Shown in pieces: positions 9,304 through 16,996 of a DNA stretch of 21,389 nucleotides. The translations under genes and the position numbers were made by a program. Positions within the stretch are counted from its first letter, which is position 1. Each line of letters starts with the position of its first letter. The notes under the pieces are model-generated. The model was given only the letters and a program-made list of their open reading frames with translations. It did not search any database and was not told the DNA's origin. This DNA comes from Alphaproteobacteria bacterium (GTDB lineage: Bacteria; Pseudomonadota; Alphaproteobacteria; CACIAM-22H2): positions 1 through 21,389 of the forward strand of contig VGEI01000019.1 of assembly GCA_016869415.1 (NCBI GenBank). The letters are read 5' to 3'.

Positions 9304-9320
9304 TCCGCGACGGTGCCGCG

Positions 9321-10085
9321 TCAGTTGAACAGCTTGTCGATGTCGTCCTGGCTGATCGCCTGCTCGGACGCCTGCGGGCCGTGCAGCTCGAGCTCCCCGT
9401 CCTTCTTGACGATGCTGTCGTCGCCCATGGGCATCATCTCGATGTCCTTGCGGCCCCAGATCACCTGCATCGTCTCGATCCGTTCCTCGATGTAGTCGAT
9501 GGTCTTGACCACCTTGGTGATGCGCTGGCCGGTCAGATCCTGGAACGAGCAGGCTTCGAACAGCTTGGTCGTCTGATCGGTCATCTCGTTGAGGCGCGAA
9601 ATGACATAGGAATCGCTGACATGGGTGGTGACTTCGCGCACAATCTCGTCGAGGTGCTCGGCAACCTGCATGATGGCGGTGGTCGCCTCCTCGGTCGCCT
9701 TGACGACCGCCGAAAGCTCCATCGCCGCCGAATGCAGCTTGTCTTCCTTGGCCAACGGATGCTTGAGGTTGGCGATCTCCTGCTTGGTCAAGGTTATACG
9801 CGCCGAAATCGCCTCGACCTCGGCCTTCACCTTGTTGAGGGCGGCCTGGTCCATGCCCGGCTCCGCCGCCGGCGCGCCCGGCTCCGTGGCCACCTGGATG
9901 CCGCTCTTGCCCAGCGCATCGATCTTGGCGCTCAGCGCCTTGATCTCCGAGCGCAGCTCGGCGACGTCGCCATCCGCCAGCGTGTGCTCGGCCTCTTTGG
10001 CATGGCCGTTCATCCCCTGGCCGTTGACACGGCCAAGATGAAGTTCTGCGGAGAAGACGGACTTTTGCGGAAACGGGGGCGCCAT
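9321..10085 (-). CDS. cheZ: Protein phosphatase CheZ
   Basis: CheZ dephosphorylates the response regulator CheY-P and resets chemotaxis signalling in the cytoplasm. The 254-residue protein is mostly helical, with predicted coiled-coil stretches at about 40-60 and 80-150. The CheZ active-site motif is FQDLTGQRI (181-189): D183 and Q187 have the same four-residue spacing as the catalytic Asp143/Gln147 of E. coli CheZ. After an acidic linker the C-terminus ends AISQDDIDKLFN, a short CheY-binding-type peptide. ATG 10085 has AAGAGG seven bases upstream; M25 is a less likely start. No other che or flagellar genes are in the window, so it is an orphan here, as often in alphaproteobacteria. Confidence 0.9.
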   Translation of the reverse strand: MAPPFPQKSVFSAELHLGRVNGQGMNGHAKEAEHTLADGDVAELRSEIKALSAKIDALGKSGIQVATEPGAPAAEPGMDQAALNKVKAEVEAISARITLTKQEIANLKHPLAKEDKLHSAAMELSAVVKATEEATTAIMQVAEHLDEIVREVTTHVSDSYVISRLNEMTDQTTKLFEACSFQDLTGQRITKVVKTIDYIEERIETMQVIWGRKDIEMMPMGDDSIVKKDGELELHGPQASEQAISQDDIDKLFN

Positions 10086-10159
10086 GGCGAGGCCTCTTAA
10101 TTGCAGGGAGGACCCTAGCGGGAACAGGTTAATAAAACGTAAGACGTTGACTATACGTC
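10086..10159. promoter_or_regulatory. cheZ upstream region
   Basis: A 74-base AT-rich gap between the cheZ start and the stop of the ligase gene. On the minus strand it holds TTTTATTAA stretches and an AAGAGG ribosome-binding site. A small perfect dyad AACGT-AAG-ACGTT lies at 10136-10148, just past the ligase stop. A cheZ promoter probably sits here, but no confident -35/-10 pair was identified. Confidence 0.4.
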
Positions 10160-11608
10160 CTAACTTCCGAATTGCTCGCGCAAACGGTAGCGCAGGATCT
10201 TACCCATAACGTTGCGTGGCAGGGCATCCACAAACACTACTGAATGCGGGTGCTTGAAGCGGGCCAACCGTCCTTCGAACAACTGCCGCACTTCCTCCTC
10301 CCTCAGACTGGCACCCTCCCGGCGCACTATCACGGCGACCGGCACCTCACCCCATTTCGGGTCAGCCCGCGCGATTACCGCGCCTTCGGCGATGGCCGGA
10401 CAACTATCCAGCACCACCTCCAGTTCGGCCGGGTAGATGTTCTCGCCGCCCGAGATGATCATGTCCTTCTTGCGCTCGTCGACCCAGTAGAACCCCTCCG
10501 CATCGCGGCGGCCAACATCGCCAGTCCGGTACCAGCCATCCGCGAGCGCCTCCCGGGTCGCCGCCTCGTCCCGCCAGTAGCCGGTCATCAGGTTGGGCGC
10601 CTTGATCAGCACCTCTCCTGACGCGCCGGATGGCACGTCGCGCCCGTCATCGTCTACGAGGCGCACCTGACAGCCCAGGGCCGGCACGCCGCATGCCCCG
10701 GTCTTGCGCATCGCATCCTCGCGCTTGAGCACGATCGACACCGGCCCGGTCTCGGTCGAGCCATAGATCTGCCCGACCGGCAGGCCGCGCGCATGAAAAG
10801 CGCGGATCAGCTCGACCGGCACCACCGACGAGCCGGCCATGGCGAAACGCAAGGAGGAGAGATCGGTCAAAGCGAAGCGCGGATGCTCGACCAGCGCCTT
10901 CATCACCGCGGGAACCAGCAGGATGATCGTCGGCTTCTCGCCTTCGATCGCGGCCAGTGCCGTGTCGGGTGCAAAGCGTGGCTGCAGGATCACCGTGGCG
11001 CCGACCGAGATTGCAGGAAGGGTCTGGTTGTTCAAGCCGCCGACATGGAACATCGGCAGGAAAGTGAGGATGCGGTCGCCGGGGACCATGGCGTGCGCCT
11101 CGACGCCGGCGGCAGCGTTGGCCATCAGCGTTGCCCCGGTGTGCACCGCGCCCTTTGGTCGCCCGGTCGTGCCGGAGGTGTAGACCAGCAGCAGCGGGTC
11201 GTCGGCTTTGCCCGCAACCGGCGGCACCTCGCCACCCTCGCAGGACGGGAGATCGAGCCCAGTCCGTATGAGCCGCAAATTCAGTGTGTCGAGCGCCTTG
11301 CTGAACTCGCCCTCATGCGCCAGCAGCTTCGCGCCAGAATGCTCGAGGATGTACTGCCACTCCGGTGGCGCCAACCGCCAGTTGAGCGTCACCAGGACGG
11401 CACCCAGCCGGGCGCAAGCGAAGAGCAGGTCGAGATAGTCCGGGCAGTTATGAGCGAGGATGGCGACCCGGTCACCGCGCGCAATGCCGCGCGCCGCCAG
11501 CGCCGAGGCGGTGCGGCCGGCGCGGCGCACCATTTCCCCGTAGGTGATATCCGTCCCCTGCCAGCGCAGGGCGACCCTGTCCGGCCTGCACTCCAGCCAG
11601 TCGAGCAT
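10160..11608 (-). CDS. AMP-forming acyl-CoA ligase
   Basis: A 482-residue member of the ANL superfamily, which activates a carboxylic acid with ATP and couples it to CoA. Motifs: P-loop YTSGTTGRPKG (143-153), YGSTETG (282-288), the aspartate-containing YRTGDVG (360-366), hinge motif ERKKDMIISGGENIYP (378-393) and the catalytic lysine K470 in NVMGKILR. All are intact. The ATG at 11608 shares one base with the upstream acyl-CoA dehydrogenase stop (TGATG), so earlier in-frame starts are rejected. It closes a four-gene operon. The N-terminus is slightly short for long-chain fatty-acyl ligases, and the context favours a small or cyclic acid substrate, but specificity is not readable. Confidence 0.92.
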   Translation of the reverse strand: MLDWLECRPDRVALRWQGTDITYGEMVRRAGRTASALAARGIARGDRVAILAHNCPDYLDLLFACARLGAVLVTLNWRLAPPEWQYILEHSGAKLLAHEGEFSKALDTLNLRLIRTGLDLPSCEGGEVPPVAGKADDPLLLVYTSGTTGRPKGAVHTGATLMANAAAGVEAHAMVPGDRILTFLPMFHVGGLNNQTLPAISVGATVILQPRFAPDTALAAIEGEKPTIILLVPAVMKALVEHPRFALTDLSSLRFAMAGSSVVPVELIRAFHARGLPVGQIYGSTETGPVSIVLKREDAMRKTGACGVPALGCQVRLVDDDGRDVPSGASGEVLIKAPNLMTGYWRDEAATREALADGWYRTGDVGRRDAEGFYWVDERKKDMIISGGENIYPAELEVVLDSCPAIAEGAVIARADPKWGEVPVAVIVRREGASLREEEVRQLFEGRLARFKHPHSVVFVDALPRNVMGKILRYRLREQFGS

Positions 11609-12843
11609 CAATCGTCGGTCTCGCCGTTCTCGTAGAGCGTCTCGCGGCCGAGACGGTCGAGGCAGAGTTCCGCCGTCCAGGGCAGCATGAGGGCGCCACA
11701 ACGGCTGTCGCGGTAGAGCCGCTCCAGCGGCAGGGACTTCAGCATCGACTGGCCGCCGCAGGTGCGGATGGCAAGGCGGCAAAGCTCGTTGGCATTCTCC
11801 ATGATCGTGTACTGCGCCGCGTAACAGTTAAGCCGCTCGGCCTTCGACGGGTTGACCTTGGCTTCGGCGACGGTCCGCTCGAACAAGGCGCGGGTCTGCT
11901 GCAGCTTGATGTACATCTCCGCCGTGGCGATCTGCTTTGTCGGATACATGCGCCGCTTGACCGGCGGCTGGCCCTCGACCTCGCCGCGCAGGTACTGGAC
12001 GGTGAAATCGTAGGCAGCCTGGGCGATGCCCATGTAGGTAGGGGCGAGGGTGAGGAACATGTGTGGCCAGCTCATCGCCGCGCGGAAATAGAGGCCGCGC
12101 GGCATGAGCTGCTCCTGGTCGGGCACGAAGACGTCCTTGAGCACCAGAGTGCGCGAGACGGTGCCGCGCATACCCAATGGATCCCACTCGCCGGTGACGG
12201 TCAGCCCCTGGGACTTGGCGGGCACGGCGATGTAGAGCGTGTCGCGCATCGAGCGTTCGGGCTTATCCTCGGTGCACAGGGTGCCGTAGTAGTCGGCCGC
12301 CCCGGAGAGCGAGGCGAAAATCTTCTTACCGTTGATCAGCCAGCCGCCCTCGACCTTGGCAGCGAGCGTGCCGAACGGCGCCTTGCCGGCCGCCGCAGCC
12401 GAGCCTTCGGAAAAGGGCTGAGCATAGATGGCACCGCCCTGGGTCATGCGGCGGAAATGCAGGGTCCGGCGCTGCTCCAGCTCGGCCCTCTCGCTGTCAC
12501 TCACCTGGAGGTCATCCGAAAGCGGTCCGGTCCACAGTGCCGAGGAGGCATGCATATTGAAGGTCAGCGCCGTAGCGCCGCACCAGCGGCCCATCTCCGC
12601 CGAGACCAGGCAGTAAGTCTCGAAATCCGCGCCCAGTCCGCCGAACTTCTCCGGCACGCAGAGGCCGAGCAGGCCATGGTCGCGCAGATCGTCGTAGTTC
12701 TCGAACGGAAAGCTCGCTTCGCGGTCGTATTTGGCGGCGCGCGGCGCGAATTTCTCGCGGCCGAGCTTGCCGACGGCCGCGATCAGCGCCGTCTGGCGCG
12801 CCTTGCGTTCGCTGGGCAGGGATTTGCGCAGTTCAAGGTCCAT
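11608..12843 (-). CDS. Acyl-CoA dehydrogenase-fold flavoprotein, atypical active site
   Basis: A 411-residue protein with the acyl-CoA dehydrogenase domain order: helical N-domain (VPEKFGGLGADFE, 63-75), beta middle domain (GGWLINGKKIFASLSGAADYY, 166-186; DPLGMRGT, 221-228) and helical C-domain (LPLERLYRDSR, 371-381). Two key sites deviate. The flavin/substrate loop normally read as TEPxxGSD is AQPFSEGSAAAAG (141-153). The catalytic base, Glu in the usual 'RD..i..iYEGT' segment, is replaced: here it reads RDSRCGALMLPWT, with Leu387 at the Glu position. It may use another base, or may be a non-dehydrogenating relative such as a flavin monooxygenase. It lies 12 bases after the hydrolase gene and overlaps the ligase start. 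Confidence 0.85.
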   Translation of the reverse strand: MDLELRKSLPSERKARQTALIAAVGKLGREKFAPRAAKYDREASFPFENYDDLRDHGLLGLCVPEKFGGLGADFETYCLVSAEMGRWCGATALTFNMHASSALWTGPLSDDLQVSDSERAELEQRRTLHFRRMTQGGAIYAQPFSEGSAAAAGKAPFGTLAAKVEGGWLINGKKIFASLSGAADYYGTLCTEDKPERSMRDTLYIAVPAKSQGLTVTGEWDPLGMRGTVSRTLVLKDVFVPDQEQLMPRGLYFRAAMSWPHMFLTLAPTYMGIAQAAYDFTVQYLRGEVEGQPPVKRRMYPTKQIATAEMYIKLQQTRALFERTVAEAKVNPSKAERLNCYAAQYTIMENANELCRLAIRTCGGQSMLKSLPLERLYRDSRCGALMLPWTAELCLDRLGRETLYENGETDD

Positions 12844-12855
12844 GGACGCGCCTCT

Positions 12856-13629
12856 TCAGTGAGCAGCGAGAAAACGTTCGAGGGCGGCATTGTAGGCGCC
12901 TGGGTTCTCGAGATTGCCCAGGTGCCCGGCGCCCGGCAGGCAGACATACTCGGCCTTGCGGATCTTCCCGGCCATGCGCTGCATCATATCCGCCGGCGCG
13001 TTGCTGTCATGCTCCCCGGCCAGAACCAGGGTCGGCGTGCGAATACCCGGCAGCGCATCGCGGCGGTCGAAGGTGACCAGCAGACGGATACCCGCGGCGA
13101 AGGTCGCCGCCGGCACCTGGGCGATGCTGCGCTTGGCGATGGCCATGCCCATCGGGTTGGGCGCGCGGCCGGTCAGGCTCTGGATCATGCCGGCAGCTAG
13201 ATCGGCCATCGACTTGCCGGCCTCGATCGGCGCCAGGCGTTCGCGCACGAATTTCTGCTGCCAGTCGCCGTCGGGCCGGCCGAAAGCAGGGCTGGTTCCG
13301 GAGAGAGTCAAACTGCGCAGGCGGCCGGCATGCGTCGCCACGAACTCCTGCGCCACCATGCCGCCATAGCTATGTCCGACGAGGTCGGCACGCTCGACTT
13401 TGAGCTCATCGAGCAGGGCGAGCAGCGAGGCCGCGATCCCGGCGAAGGACAGGTCCGGCAGCGCCGGCGTGCCGCCGTAGCCCGGCAGGTTCCAGGCGAT
13501 GGCGCGATAGCCGCGCGCCGCAAAATGATCGACCTGCGGCATCCAGGCATCGGCGTCGCTGCCGACGCCGTGCAGGAACACGATGCTGCGCGGCCACGAG
13601 CCTTTCTGATGATAGCGCGGCAGGTTCAC
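12856..13629 (-). CDS. Alpha/beta-fold hydrolase
   Basis: A 257-residue alpha/beta hydrolase with a complete catalytic machinery: oxyanion-hole motif HGVGSDADAW (20-29), nucleophile elbow GHSYGG with S87, acid D208 in LAGEHDSNAP, and H236 in PGAGHLGNLE. The GTG start at 13629 overlaps the stop of the NicX-like gene (GTGA), making the pair translationally coupled; the longer upstream frame is only out-of-frame reading of that gene. In nicotinate degradation, NicX is followed functionally by the alpha/beta hydrolase NicD (N-formylmaleamate deformylase). This protein could have an analogous hydrolytic role after ring cleavage, but its sequence alone does not distinguish NicD from other esterases or C-C hydrolases. 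Confidence 0.88.
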   Translation of the reverse strand: MNLPRYHQKGSWPRSIVFLHGVGSDADAWMPQVDHFAARGYRAIAWNLPGYGGTPALPDLSFAGIAASLLALLDELKVERADLVGHSYGGMVAQEFVATHAGRLRSLTLSGTSPAFGRPDGDWQQKFVRERLAPIEAGKSMADLAAGMIQSLTGRAPNPMGMAIAKRSIAQVPAATFAAGIRLLVTFDRRDALPGIRTPTLVLAGEHDSNAPADMMQRMAGKIRKAEYVCLPGAGHLGNLENPGAYNAALERFLAAH

Positions 13630-14672
13630 GCCAGATCGCCCTGCAGCACACCGTTCGCGACGACCGGCGTGCCGTCGAGACTCACGGTGCAGCCGCGCAG
13701 AGGCAGATCGAAATGGCCGAGCGTGTGGCGCCCCGCCGTCTCGTTGGCGCCGGTAGAATACAGAAAGTTTCCGGCGAAGGCGCGAAGCTCCGTGCCGTTG
13801 AAGTCGCGCTTGTCGTACATCGCCATGGCATCCCAGCGCGCACGCGGATTCATGCCCCAGCCGACATGCGACACGGCATAAGCGTCGCGGTCGCCCCAGG
13901 CGGCAAAGTAGCTGCGCATCAGTTCGGCGTCGACGCCCTCGCCTTCGATCCGCGTGACGTAATCTTTCTCGATATTCAGGCGCACCGGCGTCTCGAGGTA
14001 GCGCTTGAACGTCAGGTTCACGTCGCCGCGCGCGAGCACCAGCGTGCCGTTGACCGCGCCGGCGCGTGGAAAGCACAGGCACAGCCCACCCGGCCAGTGC
14101 GCCACCATGCCGGGCCGGTCGCACCAGCCCCACACGCCGGCAGGCAAGGCGCCCTCGACGTCGATGGCAAGATTCGTCCCGGCGGCCGAGGTGACGCTCA
14201 TGGTCTTCGCCGCCTTGAGGCGCTTCACCCCGGCCTTCACCTTGGGCGCCAGCGTCGGATCGGGCCCGAGGCGCTCAAGCGCCTCAGGATGCTCGTTCGA
14301 GATCATCAGGAGCCGGGCGCCGCCTTTGAGGATCGCCGGCAGCTCCGGCGAATGCAGCATGCCTTCGACGGTGAGATCGACAACCATGCCGGAGGCAGCC
14401 AGTGCCGCGACCACCGGCTCCAGCCGCTGGACCGCGTCCGAGGCGCCGGTCGAGCGCACGGGAACCGGTGCGGTCTGCGGCGGGGTTGGCACTATGACGT
14501 GGAACGGCCGCGCCTTGAGGCGCAAGAGCGCCAGCTCAGTCAGCTGCACGTTCAGTGCGCGCGACTGTGTTTCCGACAAAATTGCGACAGATTCGCCCGA
14601 CTTTACCTGGCAAAGCTCAAAGGTCTTTGCGAACGTGTCGATCCACTTACCTTCGATGCGGTCCGCCAGCAT
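13626..14672 (-). CDS. NicX-like 2,5-dihydroxypyridine 5,6-dioxygenase homologue
   Basis: A 348-residue protein that matches NicX of Pseudomonas in length and in its most conserved C-terminal segments, as I recall them: SHVGWGMNPRARWDAM (268-283) against SHIGWGLQPRAQWTAM, then RAFAGNFLYSTG (297-308), and GHFDLPLRGC (319-328) against CHLDIPLRNC. NicX binds catalytic iron through two His and one Asp; here H269, H320 and D322 occupy those places. The MLHSPE motif (105-110) is also shared. The family has an M29-aminopeptidase-like fold, so automatic annotation as leucyl aminopeptidase is common. NicX splits the pyridine ring of 2,5-dihydroxypyridine. No nicA, nicB, nicC or nicF is nearby, so the true substrate may differ. 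It is the first gene of the operon; AAGGGA precedes the ATG. Confidence 0.8.
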   Translation of the reverse strand: MLADRIEGKWIDTFAKTFELCQVKSGESVAILSETQSRALNVQLTELALLRLKARPFHVIVPTPPQTAPVPVRSTGASDAVQRLEPVVAALAASGMVVDLTVEGMLHSPELPAILKGGARLLMISNEHPEALERLGPDPTLAPKVKAGVKRLKAAKTMSVTSAAGTNLAIDVEGALPAGVWGWCDRPGMVAHWPGGLCLCFPRAGAVNGTLVLARGDVNLTFKRYLETPVRLNIEKDYVTRIEGEGVDAELMRSYFAAWGDRDAYAVSHVGWGMNPRARWDAMAMYDKRDFNGTELRAFAGNFLYSTGANETAGRHTLGHFDLPLRGCTVSLDGTPVVANGVLQGDLA

Positions 14673-14749
14673 GCGCGTGTCCCTTGCCCTTCTTTGGTAT
14701 GCCCGAACTTATAGCAAACTCCTCCGGTAGGCTGCGGTAGACTACGTAC
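14673..14749. promoter_or_regulatory. Divergent promoter region, nicX-like operon / dadA-like gene
   Basis: A 77-base AT-richer gap between divergent starts. On the minus strand GCTATAAG could be a -10 for the catabolic operon. CGGTAG occurs twice ten bases apart (14724-14739 region), followed by the dyad GTAG-A-CTAC and TACGTA next to the dadA-like ATG. These are candidate operator elements; no regulator gene is adjacent. Confidence 0.4.
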
Positions 14750-16003
14750 ATGCGGGTCACAGTGCTCGGCGGCGGGTTGATGGGCGTGACCACGGCGTGG
14801 TTCCTCGCCCGCGACGGTCATGACGTCTCCGTCATCGAGCGGGCGCGTGGCCTGGCCGAAGGTACGAGCTTCGCCAATGCCGGACTGGTCACGCCGAGCA
14901 GCGCCGACCCCTGGAATGCCCCGGGCACGCTCACGCGCCTGATCAAATACCTGGGGCGTGAGGACTCGCCCCTGCTCGTGCGTCCGCGCGCCCTGCCGGC
15001 GATGGCGGGATGGGGCCTGAAATTCCTCTGGCAATCGCGGGCGCATCACCACGCGCGGAATACCGAGGCGAACACGCGGCTCGCCGTCTACAGCCTGGCC
15101 CTGCAGCGGGCGCTACGTGCCGAGTTCGGCTTCGACTATGACGAGACGACGAAAGGCACGTTGCAGGTCTTCGCCGACCCGCGCGCTTTCGAAGGTGCGG
15201 CACGCGACAGCGAACGCCTCAAGGAGTTCGGCCTGCCCGCCGAGAGCCTCGACCGGGGCGGCATCGTAGCGCGGGAGCCGGCCCTCAAGGATAGCGGGGA
15301 GCTGGCTGGCGCGCTCTACTTTCCCGGCGACGAGAGTGGCGACGCATACGCCTTCACCCAGGCGCTCGGCGAATGCTGTAAGGCCGCCGGCGTCTCCTTC
15401 CGTTTCGGCGAGACAGTGGTCGGCTTCGACGTCGATGGCGGGCGGATCAAGGGCGTGCGCACCAACCGGCGGATCACTACGGCGGATGCCGTAGTCGTCG
15501 CGCTCGGCACCTGGACGCCGGGTCTGGCGCGCGGCATCGGCACCAAGCTGCTGATCTACCCGGTCAAGGGCTACTCGGCGACGATCGACATCGATGGCTG
15601 GAACGCCGCGCCGCGCCTGCCCGTGCTGCACGACACGCTGAAGGTCGCGACCTCACCCATGGGAACGCGTCTGCGGGCCGCCGGCACCGCGGAGTTCGCC
15701 GGCTACAACACCGTGCTCAACCCGGTGCGCGCCCAGGCCGTGCTGCGCGCCGCCACCACGCTGTTCCCCGGCCTGGCCGCGCATGCCGAGCCGCACCGCG
15801 TGCGCTACTGGACAGGCCTAAGGCCAATGACGCCCGATGGGCGACCGCTGATCGGCCGATTGCGTTTCGACAATCTCTTCGTCAATGCCGGGCATGGCGG
15901 CCTCGGCTGGACACTGGCGTGCGGCTCCGGAAGGCTGGCCGCCGATATCGTGGCCGGCAAGGCGCCGGAGATTGATTCGGCACCGTTTTCACCAGATAGA
16001 TAA
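14750..16003 (+). CDS. DadA-type FAD-dependent D-amino acid/amine dehydrogenase
   Basis: A 417-residue DAO-superfamily flavoprotein of the length and pattern of the small subunit of D-amino acid dehydrogenase. The N-terminal FAD-binding motif is VLGGGLMGVTTAWFLARDG (5-23), with the ribose-binding acidic residue in VIERA and a DadA-type GTSFANAGLV (38-47). The C-terminal signatures are WTGLRPMTPDGRPLIG and NAGHGGLGWTLACGSGR, both typical of DadA. It oxidatively deaminates amino acids or other amines and passes electrons to the respiratory chain, so it probably sits on the inner membrane face. It is divergent from the NicX-like operon; a supply or clean-up role for that pathway is inference. 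Proline- or opine-oxidase-type activity is an alternative. Confidence 0.87.
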   Translation: MRVTVLGGGLMGVTTAWFLARDGHDVSVIERARGLAEGTSFANAGLVTPSSADPWNAPGTLTRLIKYLGREDSPLLVRPRALPAMAGWGLKFLWQSRAHHHARNTEANTRLAVYSLALQRALRAEFGFDYDETTKGTLQVFADPRAFEGAARDSERLKEFGLPAESLDRGGIVAREPALKDSGELAGALYFPGDESGDAYAFTQALGECCKAAGVSFRFGETVVGFDVDGGRIKGVRTNRRITTADAVVVALGTWTPGLARGIGTKLLIYPVKGYSATIDIDGWNAAPRLPVLHDTLKVATSPMGTRLRAAGTAEFAGYNTVLNPVRAQAVLRAATTLFPGLAAHAEPHRVRYWTGLRPMTPDGRPLIGRLRFDNLFVNAGHGGLGWTLACGSGRLAADIVAGKAPEIDSAPFSPDR

Positions 16004-16109
16004 AATGCGCGTCAAATCCATTTGTTAACTACCATTGCCTCCCCGTTCTGTTACTTTGAATGCCGAGATCGCGTGGCAGAATGCTGCGCGAGATACTACC
16101 GGTCGGAAC
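16004..16109 (+). promoter_or_regulatory. 5' region of the SprA-related gene
   Basis: About 106 bases with AT-rich stretches (TTTGTTAACTACC at 16021-16033; GTTACTTTGAATG) between the dadA-like stop and the chosen ATG. A promoter is likely here. The in-frame TTG at 16035 would extend the protein by 25 residues, but those residues are not family-like and the codon has no ribosome-binding site. Confidence 0.35.
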
Positions 16110-16979
16110 ATGATCGCCCCTGTCTCGTCAGCTACAGCCGCGCCGCTGCGCGTGTTCTTTTCGTCGGCCGCACCGATTGCGCCGGTCGCGCCGGTGTCAC
16201 GCCAGGCGACGTCCGAGCATGATTCAAAGTCCACTGCGCCCGTATCCGAGGCCGCCGTATCCGGCCTCGACCTCACCCCGCCCGCCCGGCCCGGCGTCAG
16301 CGTCGCCGCCCAGGAAGGCGGATCCGAAACCGAAAATACGGATTCTGGCAGCGAGGGCTCCGGCGGCTCCGCGGGCGGCGAGGAACTCTCCCAGGAAGAG
16401 CAGGCGCAGGTCGCCAAACTGAAGGCCCGCGATCGCGAGGTCCGTGCCCACGAGCAGGCGCATGCCGCCGCCGGTGGAGCCCAGGCCGGCGCGCCCAGCT
16501 ATAGCTATCAGCAGGGCCCGGACGGAAGGCAGTACGCCGTAGGCGGCGAGGTGCCGATCAAGGCGAGCGCCAGCTCGAGCGACCCGCAGGCTGCCATCCG
16601 CCAGCTTGAGCAAGTGGTGCGCGCCGCCTTAGCTCCGGCGCAGCCTTCGGGCCAGGACCGGGCCGTCGCCGCCGGCGCACAGGCGCAGATCGCGCAACTG
16701 CGGGCCCAGGCCGCGCAGGAGAATCGGGCGAAAGCCGAGGAAGCGATCAACCCCGAAGGCAGTCAAGGCGGTTCGGCGACCGGCGAAGCTACGGGGCCTG
16801 CCGAAGGCCAGCCGTTGCTGCCGGCGTTGCCCAAATTCGACGGGACGGGCGCAAGCGGCGGCGAATCGGGCGACGGCCCCTCGACCGGCGCCACGCTCGG
16901 CAAGCCGGTATCAGCCTATCAGCAGGCCGGCGGCAGCAATTCCAACAGGTCCGGCGCGCTGCTTAGCGTCTTTGCTTAG
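16110..16979 (+). CDS. SprA-related putative metalloprotease (CJM1_0395-like)
   Basis: A 289-residue protein from the ATG at 16110. The middle segment is the SprA-related family core: LSQEEQAQVAKLKARDREVR (93-112) running into AHEQAHAAAGG. H114-E115-x-x-H118 forms an HExxH zinc-protease signature. SYSYQQGPDGRQYAVGGEV (130-148) and PI-KASAS follow, also typical. The flanks are low-complexity, rich in Ala, Ser, Gly, Gln and Glu (1-92 and 185-289), and probably disordered. The family is widely annotated as putative metalloprotease, but activity and substrate are largely uncharacterised. No clear signal peptide is seen. It converges on the cyclic-nucleotide-binding protein gene, 17 bases away, with no obvious terminator. 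Confidence 0.82.
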   Translation: MIAPVSSATAAPLRVFFSSAAPIAPVAPVSRQATSEHDSKSTAPVSEAAVSGLDLTPPARPGVSVAAQEGGSETENTDSGSEGSGGSAGGEELSQEEQAQVAKLKARDREVRAHEQAHAAAGGAQAGAPSYSYQQGPDGRQYAVGGEVPIKASASSSDPQAAIRQLEQVVRAALAPAQPSGQDRAVAAGAQAQIAQLRAQAAQENRAKAEEAINPEGSQGGSATGEATGPAEGQPLLPALPKFDGTGASGGESGDGPSTGATLGKPVSAYQQAGGSNSNRSGALLSVFA

Positions 16980-16996
16980 CTTTTCCTGACAAGGAT

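Noticed and set aside
11609..11782. N-terminal extension of the acyl-CoA ligase
   Set aside because: The extension is Pro/Arg-rich and lies within the upstream gene; the ATG at 11608 in the TGATG overlap gives the family-typical N-terminus.
12856..14133. Apparent 425-residue extended form of the alpha/beta hydrolase
   Set aside because: The N-terminal 168 residues are out-of-frame reading of the NicX-like gene; the GTG at 13629 overlapping its stop is the natural start.
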